36,703 nt of DNA from Crocinitomicaceae bacterium (GTDB lineage: Bacteria; Bacteroidota; Bacteroidia; Flavobacteriales_D; Sanyastnellaceae). The notes beneath the pieces were generated by a model. The model was not told where the DNA came from, did not search any database, and saw only the letters and a list, made by a program, of their open reading frames with translations. The translations under genes and the position numbers were made by a program. The first letter of the stretch is position 1. Each line of letters opens with the position of its first letter. Below are positions 8,288 to 16,300 of this stretch, in pieces. Location of the stretch: positions 2,732 to 39,434 of the forward strand of contig NZRP01000036.1 of assembly GCA_002693775.1 (NCBI GenBank). Reading direction: 5' to 3'.

Positions 8288-10402
8288 TCAAGAAATTCGG
8301 CTCCAATTGGGACGGCCTTCCAAAATTCTATCCAAGTTTATTTTTAATATCTGATGCTTTGCTAGCTCGAGCTGAGGGTCTTCTTCCAAAATGTTGCCAG
8401 CGATATAACGCGCAGTTATCATTAGGTCTCTATCGCGCATTATATCAGCCATCTGCAAATCTGGAATTCCGCTTTGCTGAGTTCCCGTCACATCACCAGG
8501 TCCTCTTATATCCATATCGACCTCAGCGATCTCGAAACCATCATTAGTTCTACACATAGTTTCAAGCCTTCGCCTAGCTTCCTTGCTAAACTCATCCTTA
8601 GTCATCAATACGCAATAGCTCTGCTCTCCTCCTCTGCCGACTCGACCGCGTAGTTGGTGCATTTGGCTTAGCCCAAATCTCTCTGCGCTTTCAATTATCA
8701 TTAGTGTAGCATTGGGCACATTTACTCCCACCTCTATCACTGTCGTAGCAATTAAAATCGAAGTCTCTCCTTTTGCAAACCTCTGCATCTCAAACTCCTT
8801 ATCCTCAGCTTTCATGCGCCCGTGCACCACTCCTATCTTGAACTCAGGTAGTGGAAACCTTCGGGTTAAACTATCATACCCATCCATCAAATCCTTGTGA
8901 TCCAGCGTAGCACTCTCCTCTATCAGTGGATAGACAACATATACCTGCCTTCCATCACTTATCTGCTTTTCTATAAAATCATTCACTCCCAATCTCCCAG
9001 AATCAGTCCTGTGAACAGTCTTAATATCCTTCCTTCCTGGAGGCATTTCATCTAGAACCGAGCAGTCCAAATCCCCATAAGCCGTCATCGCCAAAGTTCT
9101 GGGAATAGGAGTCGCTGTCATAACAAGTACATGAGGCGAAATCGTAGCTTTAGCCCATAGTTTACTCCTTTGAGCTACGCCAAACTTATGCTGCTCATCT
9201 ATCACCGCTAATCCCAGATTAGCAAACTTCACGGCAGGCTCTATCAAGGCATGCGTCCCAATTATCACATCAACATCACCAGACTCAAGCCCTTCAAGTA
9301 TGGGCTTCCTTGCAGATTTTGAAACCGACCCAGTCAATAATTCTACCCTCACATCCATTTCGCCCAACAACTCAGTCACTCCCTTAAAATGCTGATTCGC
9401 CAGAAGTTCTGTAGGAGCCATAATACAGGCCTGAAACCCATTATCAATGGCAAGAAGCGCCGTCATCAGCGCCACAATAGTCTTGCCCGACCCAACATCC
9501 CCCTGCAGAAGCCTGTTCATATGAGCCCCTGTATTCAGGTCAGCTCTAATTTCTTTCATTACCCTTTTTTGGGCTCCAGTCAGCTCAAATGGCAACTTCT
9601 CGTTATAAAACTCATTGAACTTATCTCCCACCTCTTCGAACCTAACGCCCTCCATGTTCACAGTTACAGAGTGCTTCTGCTTCAATAATGTCAGCTGCAA
9701 ATACAGCAACTCCTCAAACCTCAACCTCTTCAACGCACTATCAGCCTCCTGCAGAGTCTTAGGCGAATGCACTAAATCAAAAGCCTCTAGCCTCCCCGGC
9801 ATCTTCAACTCCTTCAGTATCTCTTCCCCCATCGTCTCTTCAATCTCCCGCCTCACCTCACTGAGAGCAACACGAATCAACCGGCCTAACCCTGAACTAT
9901 GCAAACCCCTCGAAGTCAGCTTTTCCGTCGAAGAATAAACGGGGTGTAATCCGCCCCCACCTCGGCTCTCAAACTGGTCCGCCCTCTCAACCTCGGGATG
10001 CGCAATATTCCACTTTCCCTTAAAATTCTGTGGCCTACCGTATATCACTACGTTAATATCGAGCGGCAACGAACTCTGAATCCACTTTCCACCCTTAAAC
10101 CAAACCAACTCCATTTTCTTCTTCCCATCGTCAAAAATAGCCACTAGCCTACTGTGCCTCCCAGCACCCAACATCTTCTTAGACCTAATCTTTCCCACCA
10201 GCTGAATCGACGTCGTATCAGCTGTTATTTCAGAAATCTTATAAAACTTAGATCTATCCTCATACCTAAATGGCAGATGCTGGATCAAGTCGAAAAATGT
10301 AAACACACCCAGCTCCACCTGAAGCAATTCAGCACGCTTAGGACCTACCCCTTTGAGGTAGGTAATCGAAGTCGTTAAAGAGTTAGGTCGTGTATTAGAC
10401 AT
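8288..10402 (-). CDS. recG: ATP-dependent DNA helicase RecG
   Basis: This 704-residue helicase is full length. An N-terminal OB-fold wedge domain (about residues 1-200) grips branched DNA. The two RecA-like motor domains follow, with Walker A LLQGDVGSGKT, the Walker B/DEAD variant VIDEQHKFGV, motif III TATPIPRTLAM, and HQLRGRVGRGGEQSYC, typical of RecG and Mfd. RecG remodels stalled forks and Holliday junctions. It lies 32 bases downstream of the E2 gene and 10 bases upstream of the propeller-like gene on the same strand. The short region before the ATG can form a 6-base-pair inverted repeat that includes part of the start codon. Confidence 0.96.
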   Translation of the reverse strand: MSNTRPNSLTTSITYLKGVGPKRAELLQVELGVFTFFDLIQHLPFRYEDRSKFYKISEITADTTSIQLVGKIRSKKMLGAGRHSRLVAIFDDGKKKMELVWFKGGKWIQSSLPLDINVVIYGRPQNFKGKWNIAHPEVERADQFESRGGGGLHPVYSSTEKLTSRGLHSSGLGRLIRVALSEVRREIEETMGEEILKELKMPGRLEAFDLVHSPKTLQEADSALKRLRFEELLYLQLTLLKQKHSVTVNMEGVRFEEVGDKFNEFYNEKLPFELTGAQKRVMKEIRADLNTGAHMNRLLQGDVGSGKTIVALMTALLAIDNGFQACIMAPTELLANQHFKGVTELLGEMDVRVELLTGSVSKSARKPILEGLESGDVDVIIGTHALIEPAVKFANLGLAVIDEQHKFGVAQRSKLWAKATISPHVLVMTATPIPRTLAMTAYGDLDCSVLDEMPPGRKDIKTVHRTDSGRLGVNDFIEKQISDGRQVYVVYPLIEESATLDHKDLMDGYDSLTRRFPLPEFKIGVVHGRMKAEDKEFEMQRFAKGETSILIATTVIEVGVNVPNATLMIIESAERFGLSQMHQLRGRVGRGGEQSYCVLMTKDEFSKEARRRLETMCRTNDGFEIAEVDMDIRGPGDVTGTQQSGIPDLQMADIMRDRDLMITARYIAGNILEEDPQLELAKHQILKINLDRILEGRPNWSRIS

Positions 10403-10434
10403 GCGGCTTATGCAATCTACCGCATCTAATATTT

Positions 10435-11712
10435 TTAAACTAACATCAACACAGGATTCTCTAGAAGATTTTTGAAATCTTGCAAGAATCCTGCACCTGT
10501 CGCCCCATCCACTACTCTGTGATCACAGCTAAGAGTCACTTTCATCACATTTCCTGGAACCACTTGGCCGTCTTTTACAACAGGAACTTCATTGATTCCC
10601 CCAATAGCTAGGATACATGCATCTGGTGGGTTTATGATTGCAGTAAAGCTTTCTATGCCAAACATTCCAAGGTTCGAAATCGTAAACGTGTTTCCTTCCC
10701 AATCTTCCGGCTGAAGCTTCTTCGCCTTTGCCTTCTGAGCATATTCTCGAACCTCCTCACCTATGCCTGCAAACGACTTACCATCTGCGTGACGCACAAC
10801 GGGAACTAACAACCCATCCTCAACCGCAACAGCTACACCAATGTGAACGTGCTCGTTATAACGGATTCGATCGCCTAGCCAACTGCTATTAACAGCTGGG
10901 TGCTTCTTAAGAGCCATTGCAGTAGCCTTAACAACCATATCGTTAAACGATACTCTGTAGAAGCCTTGATCGTTAATTGCCTTTCTAGCCTTAATAGCAT
11001 TTGACATATCAATGCTTAGCTGTAGGTAGAAATGAGGTGCTGAAAATTTGCTCTCTGCAAGACGGGAAGCGATGACTTTACGCATTTGGCTTACACCTAC
11101 CTCAGTAAATTTCTCTTGAGTAAGAACTGGCATGCCAGTAGCACCTGCCATCTTAAAGTTTTCTACGTCGCGCTTAATAACTCGACCGCCTTCTCCTGAC
11201 CCAGGGATTCTATTAAGTTGAAGTCCCAATTTATCTGCAAGCTTTTTCGCTAGTGGCGAAGCAACAACTCTATCATTTCCAATTGGAGGTGCTGGCACTG
11301 GCGATTTAAGAGCTGCTGGTGTCACTGCAGGAGCAGGTGCCGGATCTAGATCTGGAGCTGGCTTCACCGAAACTGGAGTTACAGGGGCAGGAGCCGCCGC
11401 TGTAGCTTTATCTTCTTCCGTAGCTGCTGGTTCTGCTTCCTCTGCTGAAACTAATAGCTCTTGATAATCCTCGTCTTTTTCTCCAAGGATACAAAGAATA
11501 CTATCAACTGGCGCTGTATCACCTGTTTCAACTCCTATGTAAAGTAGGAATCCATCTTGAAAAGACTCGAATTCCATAGTAGCCTTATCAGTCTCGATTT
11601 CCGCGAGAAGATCTCCACTCTCAACCTCGTCTCCTACCTTTTTATGCCAAGCAGCAACAACCCCTTCGGTCATTGTGTCGCTCAGTTTGGGCATTTTTAC
11701 AATTTCAGCCAT
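10435..11712 (-). CDS. pdhC: Pyruvate dehydrogenase E2, dihydrolipoamide acetyltransferase
   Basis: This 425-residue protein has one lipoyl domain (residues 1-80) with the lipoylated Lys at 43 in EIETDKATMEFES. An Ala/Pro-rich flexible hinge follows (about 95-150), then the peripheral subunit-binding domain (about 152-190, VASPLAKKLADKLGLQLNRI). The catalytic acetyltransferase domain carries the active-site SCDHRVVDGATGAGF near the end. It transfers the acetyl group from lipoamide to CoA in the pyruvate dehydrogenase complex. The gene begins 21 bases after the E1-alpha stop, on the same strand, and is clearly its operon partner. The symbol follows Flavobacteriia usage; aceF is an alternative. 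Confidence 0.94.
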   Translation of the reverse strand: MAEIVKMPKLSDTMTEGVVAAWHKKVGDEVESGDLLAEIETDKATMEFESFQDGFLLYIGVETGDTAPVDSILCILGEKDEDYQELLVSAEEAEPAATEEDKATAAAPAPVTPVSVKPAPDLDPAPAPAVTPAALKSPVPAPPIGNDRVVASPLAKKLADKLGLQLNRIPGSGEGGRVIKRDVENFKMAGATGMPVLTQEKFTEVGVSQMRKVIASRLAESKFSAPHFYLQLSIDMSNAIKARKAINDQGFYRVSFNDMVVKATAMALKKHPAVNSSWLGDRIRYNEHVHIGVAVAVEDGLLVPVVRHADGKSFAGIGEEVREYAQKAKAKKLQPEDWEGNTFTISNLGMFGIESFTAIINPPDACILAIGGINEVPVVKDGQVVPGNVMKVTLSCDHRVVDGATGAGFLQDFKNLLENPVLMLV

Positions 11713-11733
11713 GATTCAATTCTTTTAGTTAAA

Positions 11734-12744
11734 TCAGTCCTTTACAAAAGGATAATCTTCTTGTGTGTAAACGTCTTCGTAAAGTTCGTGCGGTTGCGGA
11801 AGTGGGCTTTCTTCTGCAAAGACAACAGCCTCTTCAACCTGCTTCTTTACATCTATTTCAACTGCCTTAATTTCTTCTTTAGTCATCCATTTCTGCTCAA
11901 GCAATACATTCTTTACATGAGTGATAGGGTCTTTTGCCTGGTATTCAGAGACCTCATCTTTAGTTCTGTATTTCTGAGGATCAGACATCGAGTGACCTTT
12001 GTAACGGTAAGTCTCGATGTTTAAAAGTGTTGGACCCTCGCCTTTACGACCTCTTTTTGCAGCACGCTGAATTGCAGCGCATACATCCTCTGGGCTCATT
12101 CCGTCAACCGTCTCAGCAGGCATTTCGTAGCTGAGTGCCATCTTAGACATATCAGTTACGTTGGTAGTACGCTCAACACTAGTACCCATAGCATACTGGT
12201 TGTTCTCTATGATGAAAATCACAGGAAGCTTCCAGTTCATCGCCATATTGAACGTCTCATGAAGGATTCCCTGACGAGCAGCTCCATCTCCCATAAAACA
12301 AACTGTTATATGGTCTTCATTTCTGTATTTGTCGGCAAATGCGATTCCTGCACCGAGACCGATTTGGCCTCCAACAATTCCGTGACCACCAAACAGATTT
12401 TTTTCCTTATCAAACATGTGCATAGAGCCGCCTTTACCCTTAGAAAGCCCCGTAGACTTTCCATAAAGCTCTGCCATTACAAGCTTAGGATCTGTTCCTA
12501 AAACTAGTGGGTGAGCGTGGTCTCTATAGGCTGTAATTACTCTATCTGTAGGTTTTATCGCCTCATTCATCCCAGATAGTACAGCTTCCTGACCGATATA
12601 AAGGTGACAGAATCCGCCGAACTTTTGCTGAATGTACAACTGTCCGCACTTCTCCTCAAACTTACGCATTAGGTACATTTCCTGATACCACCTGCGGTAT
12701 ACAGCCTCTGAGTGAGGTAGTTTATTTGCTTTCTTTTTAGCCAT
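11734..12744 (-). CDS. pdhA: Pyruvate dehydrogenase E1 component, alpha subunit
   Basis: This 336-residue thiamine-diphosphate enzyme subunit has the cofactor motif GDGAARQGILHE followed by IENNQYAMGTS. The conserved loop is YKGHSMSDPQKYRTKDEV. Length and motifs fit the alpha subunit of an alpha2beta2 E1 that decarboxylates pyruvate and acetylates the E2 lipoyl group. Only alpha and E2 are present here; beta and E3 must be elsewhere in the genome. The ATG is 21 bases downstream of a TATCTTTG element on the minus strand, so this is the likely first gene of a pdhA-pdhC-recG-propeller run. Confidence 0.95.
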   Translation of the reverse strand: MAKKKANKLPHSEAVYRRWYQEMYLMRKFEEKCGQLYIQQKFGGFCHLYIGQEAVLSGMNEAIKPTDRVITAYRDHAHPLVLGTDPKLVMAELYGKSTGLSKGKGGSMHMFDKEKNLFGGHGIVGGQIGLGAGIAFADKYRNEDHITVCFMGDGAARQGILHETFNMAMNWKLPVIFIIENNQYAMGTSVERTTNVTDMSKMALSYEMPAETVDGMSPEDVCAAIQRAAKRGRKGEGPTLLNIETYRYKGHSMSDPQKYRTKDEVSEYQAKDPITHVKNVLLEQKWMTKEEIKAVEIDVKKQVEEAVVFAEESPLPQPHELYEDVYTQEDYPFVKD

Positions 12745-12765
12745 AGTTCTAGTTTATGGTAGCGG

Positions 12766-12773
12766 CAAAGATA
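12766..12773 (-). promoter_or_regulatory. Bacteroidota -7 promoter element for pdhA
   Basis: The minus strand reads TATCTTTG, an exact TAnnTTTG match, 21 bases before the pdhA ATG. This gives a short leader. It is nearly the same distance as the dehydrogenase element is from its gene, which supports both calls. No TTG box at 19-21 bases was found. Confidence 0.55.
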
Positions 12774-12792
12774 TAATCAAAGTACAAGTTCG

Positions 12793-12800
12793 TAACTTTG
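12793..12800 (+). promoter_or_regulatory. Possible -7 promoter element for the VTC/DUF4956 pair
   Basis: The plus strand reads TAACTTTG, an exact TAnnTTTG match, 65 bases before the proposed TTG start of the VTC-domain gene. It diverges from the pdhA element 19 bases away. No -33 TTG box at the standard spacing is visible, so this is tentative. Confidence 0.35.
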
Positions 12801-12865
12801 CAAACCTGCAAGATTTTACTACTTTTCGTTAGAAACTTAGAATCTCTTTCATTCACCTTTGTCTA

Positions 12866-13648
12866 TTGGATTCTTTAGCCCAAAATATATCGAGGTTTGA
12901 GCCTATTTCGCTGTCCCAAATGGACGAGGTAAAACTGATGAAAAGAACTGACACAAAGTTTATCTTTCCTATTGCTACGCTTCATAAAATCCTACCTAAG
13001 CTAGTCGATAAGTATTACGTTCTTGAAATAAAAGGGAAAAGGTTAAACACATATCGTTCTCTTTACTTCGACACTGAGGACTTCCAGTTTTACCATCAAC
13101 ATCACAACGGCAAAACGAATAGAAATAAAGTTCGCTTCAGAGAATACATAGATTCTGGCATTTCTTTTCTAGAAGTTAAGCGCAAGAATAACAAGGGGAA
13201 GACTATAAAAAAGCGAATCAAGGTAGACGCTATTCCAAATAGCTTAGAGGGCGAGAACAAGCTATTCGTAGATAAAACAATGGGAAAGAGTCTTACTCTT
13301 AAGCCACAACATTGGAACAAATTCAGCCGAATCACCTTTGTACATAAACTAAGAAAGGAACGCCTTACAATTGATGTAAACCTTAGATTCAAGGATGTTG
13401 AGTCGAATAAAAATAACTTAGGCGAAATAGTGATTGCAGAGGTTAAGCAAGCGAAGAGAAATCTATCGTCTGACTTTATAAGATTAATAAAAAAAGAAAG
13501 GATTCATCCTTTTAGGATAAGCAAGTACTGCATGGCTACTGCCAAGTTGTATCCTCAACTGAAGATCAACAACTTCAAGAGAAAGTTTTTACATTTAGAC
13601 AAAGTACTACAAGATGCTTACTCTGCTCAAGAAAATATAAGCACATGA
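12866..13648 (+). CDS. VTC-domain protein, probable polyphosphate polymerase
   Basis: This protein of about 260 residues has the VTC/triphosphate-tunnel fold. Paired basic residues line a predicted tunnel: KRTDTKF (26-32), YRSLYFDT (63-70), NKVRFREY (87-94), EVKRK (103-107) and KKRIKV (115-120), with a late EVKQAKR. Acidic residues such as the Glu in FLEVKR could bind metal. In yeast Vtc4 this fold makes polyphosphate from ATP; activity here is inferred from the family. No ATG precedes the conserved FEPISL segment, so TTG 12866 is the likely start. The first in-frame ATG, at residue 19, would cut conserved sequence. Its stop overlaps the DUF4956 start as ATGA, so the two are translated together. 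Confidence 0.85.
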   Translation: MDSLAQNISRFEPISLSQMDEVKLMKRTDTKFIFPIATLHKILPKLVDKYYVLEIKGKRLNTYRSLYFDTEDFQFYHQHHNGKTNRNKVRFREYIDSGISFLEVKRKNNKGKTIKKRIKVDAIPNSLEGENKLFVDKTMGKSLTLKPQHWNKFSRITFVHKLRKERLTIDVNLRFKDVESNKNNLGEIVIAEVKQAKRNLSSDFIRLIKKERIHPFRISKYCMATAKLYPQLKINNFKRKFLHLDKVLQDAYSAQENIST

Positions 13649-14493
13649 AAAATTTATTTGCACTTCTCGCTATTTCGGGAATAATATTTACCTCTACTCC
13701 AACTTCTGTATACGCACAAGAAGATTTCCCCCACGAAGTAATGTTGGAAGTAGTGGATTCTAAATCACCAACTGAGGAAGAGTTTGAGACTGATAGCCTT
13801 AGTGTTGATTCATCCGATATTTTTGTTGAAGAAGTGTCATCTTCAGAAGAGCCAAAAGATTTAATGATATGGATTTCAGAAATTGAATTTTTTGGAGCAG
13901 AACTAATTGATTTCGATGACTTCATTGAACTTTTTATTAAAGCTGTATTCAACTTTTTAATAATTGGGTTTATCGTTCGTTACCTGTACTACCCAGCCAC
14001 TAAAAACAAGGACTATTTATTCACCTATCTATTGATAAGTGTTACTGTATTCAGCCTATGTTTCTTGCTGGAAAACGTAAAGCTTGAACTGGGGTTTGCT
14101 TTAGGTTTATTTGCCATATTTGGCATAATTAGATATCGTACAGATCCTATCCCTATTAAGGAAATGACATATCTATTTATTGTTATAGGTGTGTCTGTAA
14201 TCAATGCCCTTGCAAATAAGAAGATTAGTCATTCAGAGCTTATATTCACAAACCTTCTTATTATATCAGTAACCTATGGTTTAGAGAAGATTTGGCTTTT
14301 AAAGCACGAAAGTCGAAAGACTATCATGTATGAGAAAATCGAGCTTATCACTCCTGATAAAAACCAAGATTTAATAGACGATTTAAAGAAGAGAACAGGC
14401 CTAAACATCACTAGAGTGGAGATTAGGAAAGTCGACTTTTTAAGAGATACTGCTCAACTGAGAGTATTCTACTTTGAAGATAACGAAGAGTAA
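13645..14493 (+). CDS. DUF4956 family membrane protein
   Basis: This 282-residue protein has a signal peptide (cleavage likely after residue 24, VYA/Q) and a strongly acidic Ser/Glu/Asp-rich stretch at 25-95. About five membrane segments follow at 96-116, 124-143, 146-162, 173-192 and 198-217. A cytoplasmic-type C-terminal tail of about 65 residues closes it. The hallmark RYRTDPIPIKEMTYLF (163-178) is the DUF4956 core. DUF4956 genes commonly sit beside VTC-domain genes, as here with an ATGA overlap. A membrane partner role, such as polymer translocation or anchoring of the polymerase, is a reasonable guess but unproven. The acidic exported segment ahead of the membrane domain is notable. It ends 4 bases from convergent ispF. 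Confidence 0.83.
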   Translation: MKNLFALLAISGIIFTSTPTSVYAQEDFPHEVMLEVVDSKSPTEEEFETDSLSVDSSDIFVEEVSSSEEPKDLMIWISEIEFFGAELIDFDDFIELFIKAVFNFLIIGFIVRYLYYPATKNKDYLFTYLLISVTVFSLCFLLENVKLELGFALGLFAIFGIIRYRTDPIPIKEMTYLFIVIGVSVINALANKKISHSELIFTNLLIISVTYGLEKIWLLKHESRKTIMYEKIELITPDKNQDLIDDLKKRTGLNITRVEIRKVDFLRDTAQLRVFYFEDNEE

Positions 14494-14497
14494 CTCT

Positions 14498-14977
14498 CTA
14501 CCCCTTCTTCAAAAACACGACAGCGTGTGCGCTAATTCCTTCGCTTGTACCTACAAAACCTAGTTTTTCCGTAGTGGTTGCCTTTACGCTTACCTGATCT
14601 ATATCTGCGCCTAAAATTCCAGCAATACACTCACGCATTGAGTTTATATGAGGAGCAAGCTTGGGAGACTGAAGGCATACTGTAGAGTCTACATTACCTA
14701 CTTCCCATCCCTTAGACTTTACTAAATTCCAAGTTGCTTTTAATAGCTTCTTGCTGTCTATCCCTTTGTACTGTGAGTTTGTGTCAGGAAAATGCTGACC
14801 TATATCTCCCAGAGCTAGAGCTCCAAGCAAAGCATCGCAGATAACGTGCAATAGAACATCTGCGTCACTGTGCCCAACTGCCCCTAATTCTGAAGGCAAT
14901 AGAAGTCCACCTAACCACAATTCTTCACCAGCTTCTAAGCGGTGTACATCGTAGCCATATCCTATTCTAATATCCAA
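14498..14977 (-). CDS. ispF: 2-C-methyl-D-erythritol 2,4-cyclodiphosphate synthase
   Basis: This 159-residue enzyme has the metal-binding pair GYDVHRLE (Asp10, His12) and GHSDADVLLHVICDALLGA, plus the late KATTTEKLGFVGTSEGISA. All are diagnostic of IspF. It cyclises CDP-methylerythritol 2-phosphate in the MEP isoprenoid pathway. The start is TTG at 14977. It is supported because the protein begins right before the conserved RIGYGYDVHRL and no ATG lies nearby. It begins 18 bases after the porV stop, on the same strand, suggesting read-through from porV. Confidence 0.95.
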   Translation of the reverse strand: MDIRIGYGYDVHRLEAGEELWLGGLLLPSELGAVGHSDADVLLHVICDALLGALALGDIGQHFPDTNSQYKGIDSKKLLKATWNLVKSKGWEVGNVDSTVCLQSPKLAPHINSMRECIAGILGADIDQVSVKATTTEKLGFVGTSEGISAHAVVFLKKG

Positions 14978-14995
14978 AACTTTTAGTGAACGTAT

Positions 14996-16252
14996 TTACT
15001 CCTCGTTAAGCGCAGCATCAAGATCTGCGAATTGCATTCTAAGAGTAAATCTTAGAGTATTTGCAAGAGGATTCTGTTGAGTAGTGCTGATTAAGTAGCT
15101 CAAATCAATAGTGAAGACGGTGTACTTAAGTCCTGCACCAAGAGTAACAAACTGCCTATTACCCTTTGAGTAGTGCTCGTAGAAGTAGCCTGTTCTAAAT
15201 GCAAAAACATCAGCGAATCCGTACTCGATTCCTCCTCCAATATTGATCTCTCTTAGCTCCTCTCTAAACTGGCTTCCGGGGTAAATGCTATAAGATCCGT
15301 CGTCAGCATAAGTAACAATGCCTGGAGCATCGTAGAACGACTGAACCATACCCGTTGCTACACCAACATCATTAGAATATCCGCTTACAATTTCATTAGC
15401 ATTATCTCTGTGGTATGCTGGAGATGTAGGCACTAATAACTTATTAAAGTCAACCGTAAATGTTACATCGTTGTAATCGTCAACTTCCATGACATAAGCA
15501 GTACCTAAACGAAGATTAGTTGGGATAAAGTCTCTTCGGCCAGTATTAGTGTAGCTCATCTTAGCTCCAATGTTAGAGATATTCATTCCAACATTGAATT
15601 GGCCTTTCTTGCTACCCCAGTCTGCATATTGGTTTGTATAAAACAGACCTAAATCAGCTGCTACAGAAATACCGGGCTTAGTATTAGCTCCTTGAGAAGT
15701 GACACCACCAGTAAGATTAGAGTGTACAAACCTTCCTGCTACACCACCACTGAACTTATCAGTAAACTTCTGAGAAAATCCTGCGTCAAGGCTAAGCTCA
15801 GCAGGCTCAAAGTTTCTTATTGTTTGGCCTGTCTCATCAGTAAACGTGATGCTACCCAGGCTGAAGTATCTTAAAGAATATCCAACTGCTTGTCTTCTGC
15901 TAGTCTTCTTAACACCTGCGAGGTAAGCAAGATTCATATCATCAACAAGGGCTCTCAACCATGGAGCGTAGCTCAAACTCATCTCAAGCTCATTCTCTGT
16001 GAAAGCCATCTTCGCTGGATTCCAATGCAAGCTATTTGCATCAGGCGAAAGTGCTACACCTGCGTCACCCAGAGCTCCAGACCTTGAATCTGGCGCTATC
16101 ATCAAAAACGGAACAGCTGTCGTAATGGTATTTAGCTGTACAGCATTAGCAGCTTCTTCAGGTGTAAGCTGAGCATATGCTTCAGTTGAGCTACCACAAA
16201 TCATAGTAGCTACTGCTAAACATACCGTTATATAGTGATGAAAGTTTTTCAT
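14996..16252 (-). CDS. porV: Type IX secretion outer-membrane shuttle protein PorV (LptO)
   Basis: This 418-residue beta-barrel protein has a signal peptide (about residues 1-27, ending AYAQ). The PorV signature SRSGALGDAGVALSPDANS is followed by HWNPAKMAF near residue 75. Amphipathic strands alternate to the C-terminus, a FadL-like barrel. In known systems PorV collects cargo from the translocon and delivers it to the PorU sortase. The gene follows porU by 34 bases and has its own well-formed promoter overlapping the porU 3' end. It continues into ispF. Confidence 0.94.
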   Translation of the reverse strand: MKNFHHYITVCLAVATMICGSSTEAYAQLTPEEAANAVQLNTITTAVPFLMIAPDSRSGALGDAGVALSPDANSLHWNPAKMAFTENELEMSLSYAPWLRALVDDMNLAYLAGVKKTSRRQAVGYSLRYFSLGSITFTDETGQTIRNFEPAELSLDAGFSQKFTDKFSGGVAGRFVHSNLTGGVTSQGANTKPGISVAADLGLFYTNQYADWGSKKGQFNVGMNISNIGAKMSYTNTGRRDFIPTNLRLGTAYVMEVDDYNDVTFTVDFNKLLVPTSPAYHRDNANEIVSGYSNDVGVATGMVQSFYDAPGIVTYADDGSYSIYPGSQFREELREINIGGGIEYGFADVFAFRTGYFYEHYSKGNRQFVTLGAGLKYTVFTIDLSYLISTTQQNPLANTLRFTLRMQFADLDAALNEE

Positions 16253-16269
16253 GGTTTATGTAGGTCGTG

Positions 16270-16300
16270 CAAATGTAGGCACGGGATTACGGCCTTACAA
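16270..16300 (-). promoter_or_regulatory. Two-box Bacteroidota promoter for porV
   Basis: On the minus strand a TTG box (16300-16298) is followed after 20 bases by TACATTTG (16277-16270). Spacing and sequence fit the TTG-N19-21-TAnnTTTG promoter of this phylum. The -7 box ends 17 bases before the porV ATG. The -33 box lies inside the last porU codons, so porV can be expressed independently of porU. Confidence 0.6.

Noticed and set aside
11557-12024. 155-codon open frame on the plus strand across the pdhC-pdhA junction
   Set aside because: It is antisense to two clearly identified genes, has low-complexity Phe/Leu-rich translation and no family motif.
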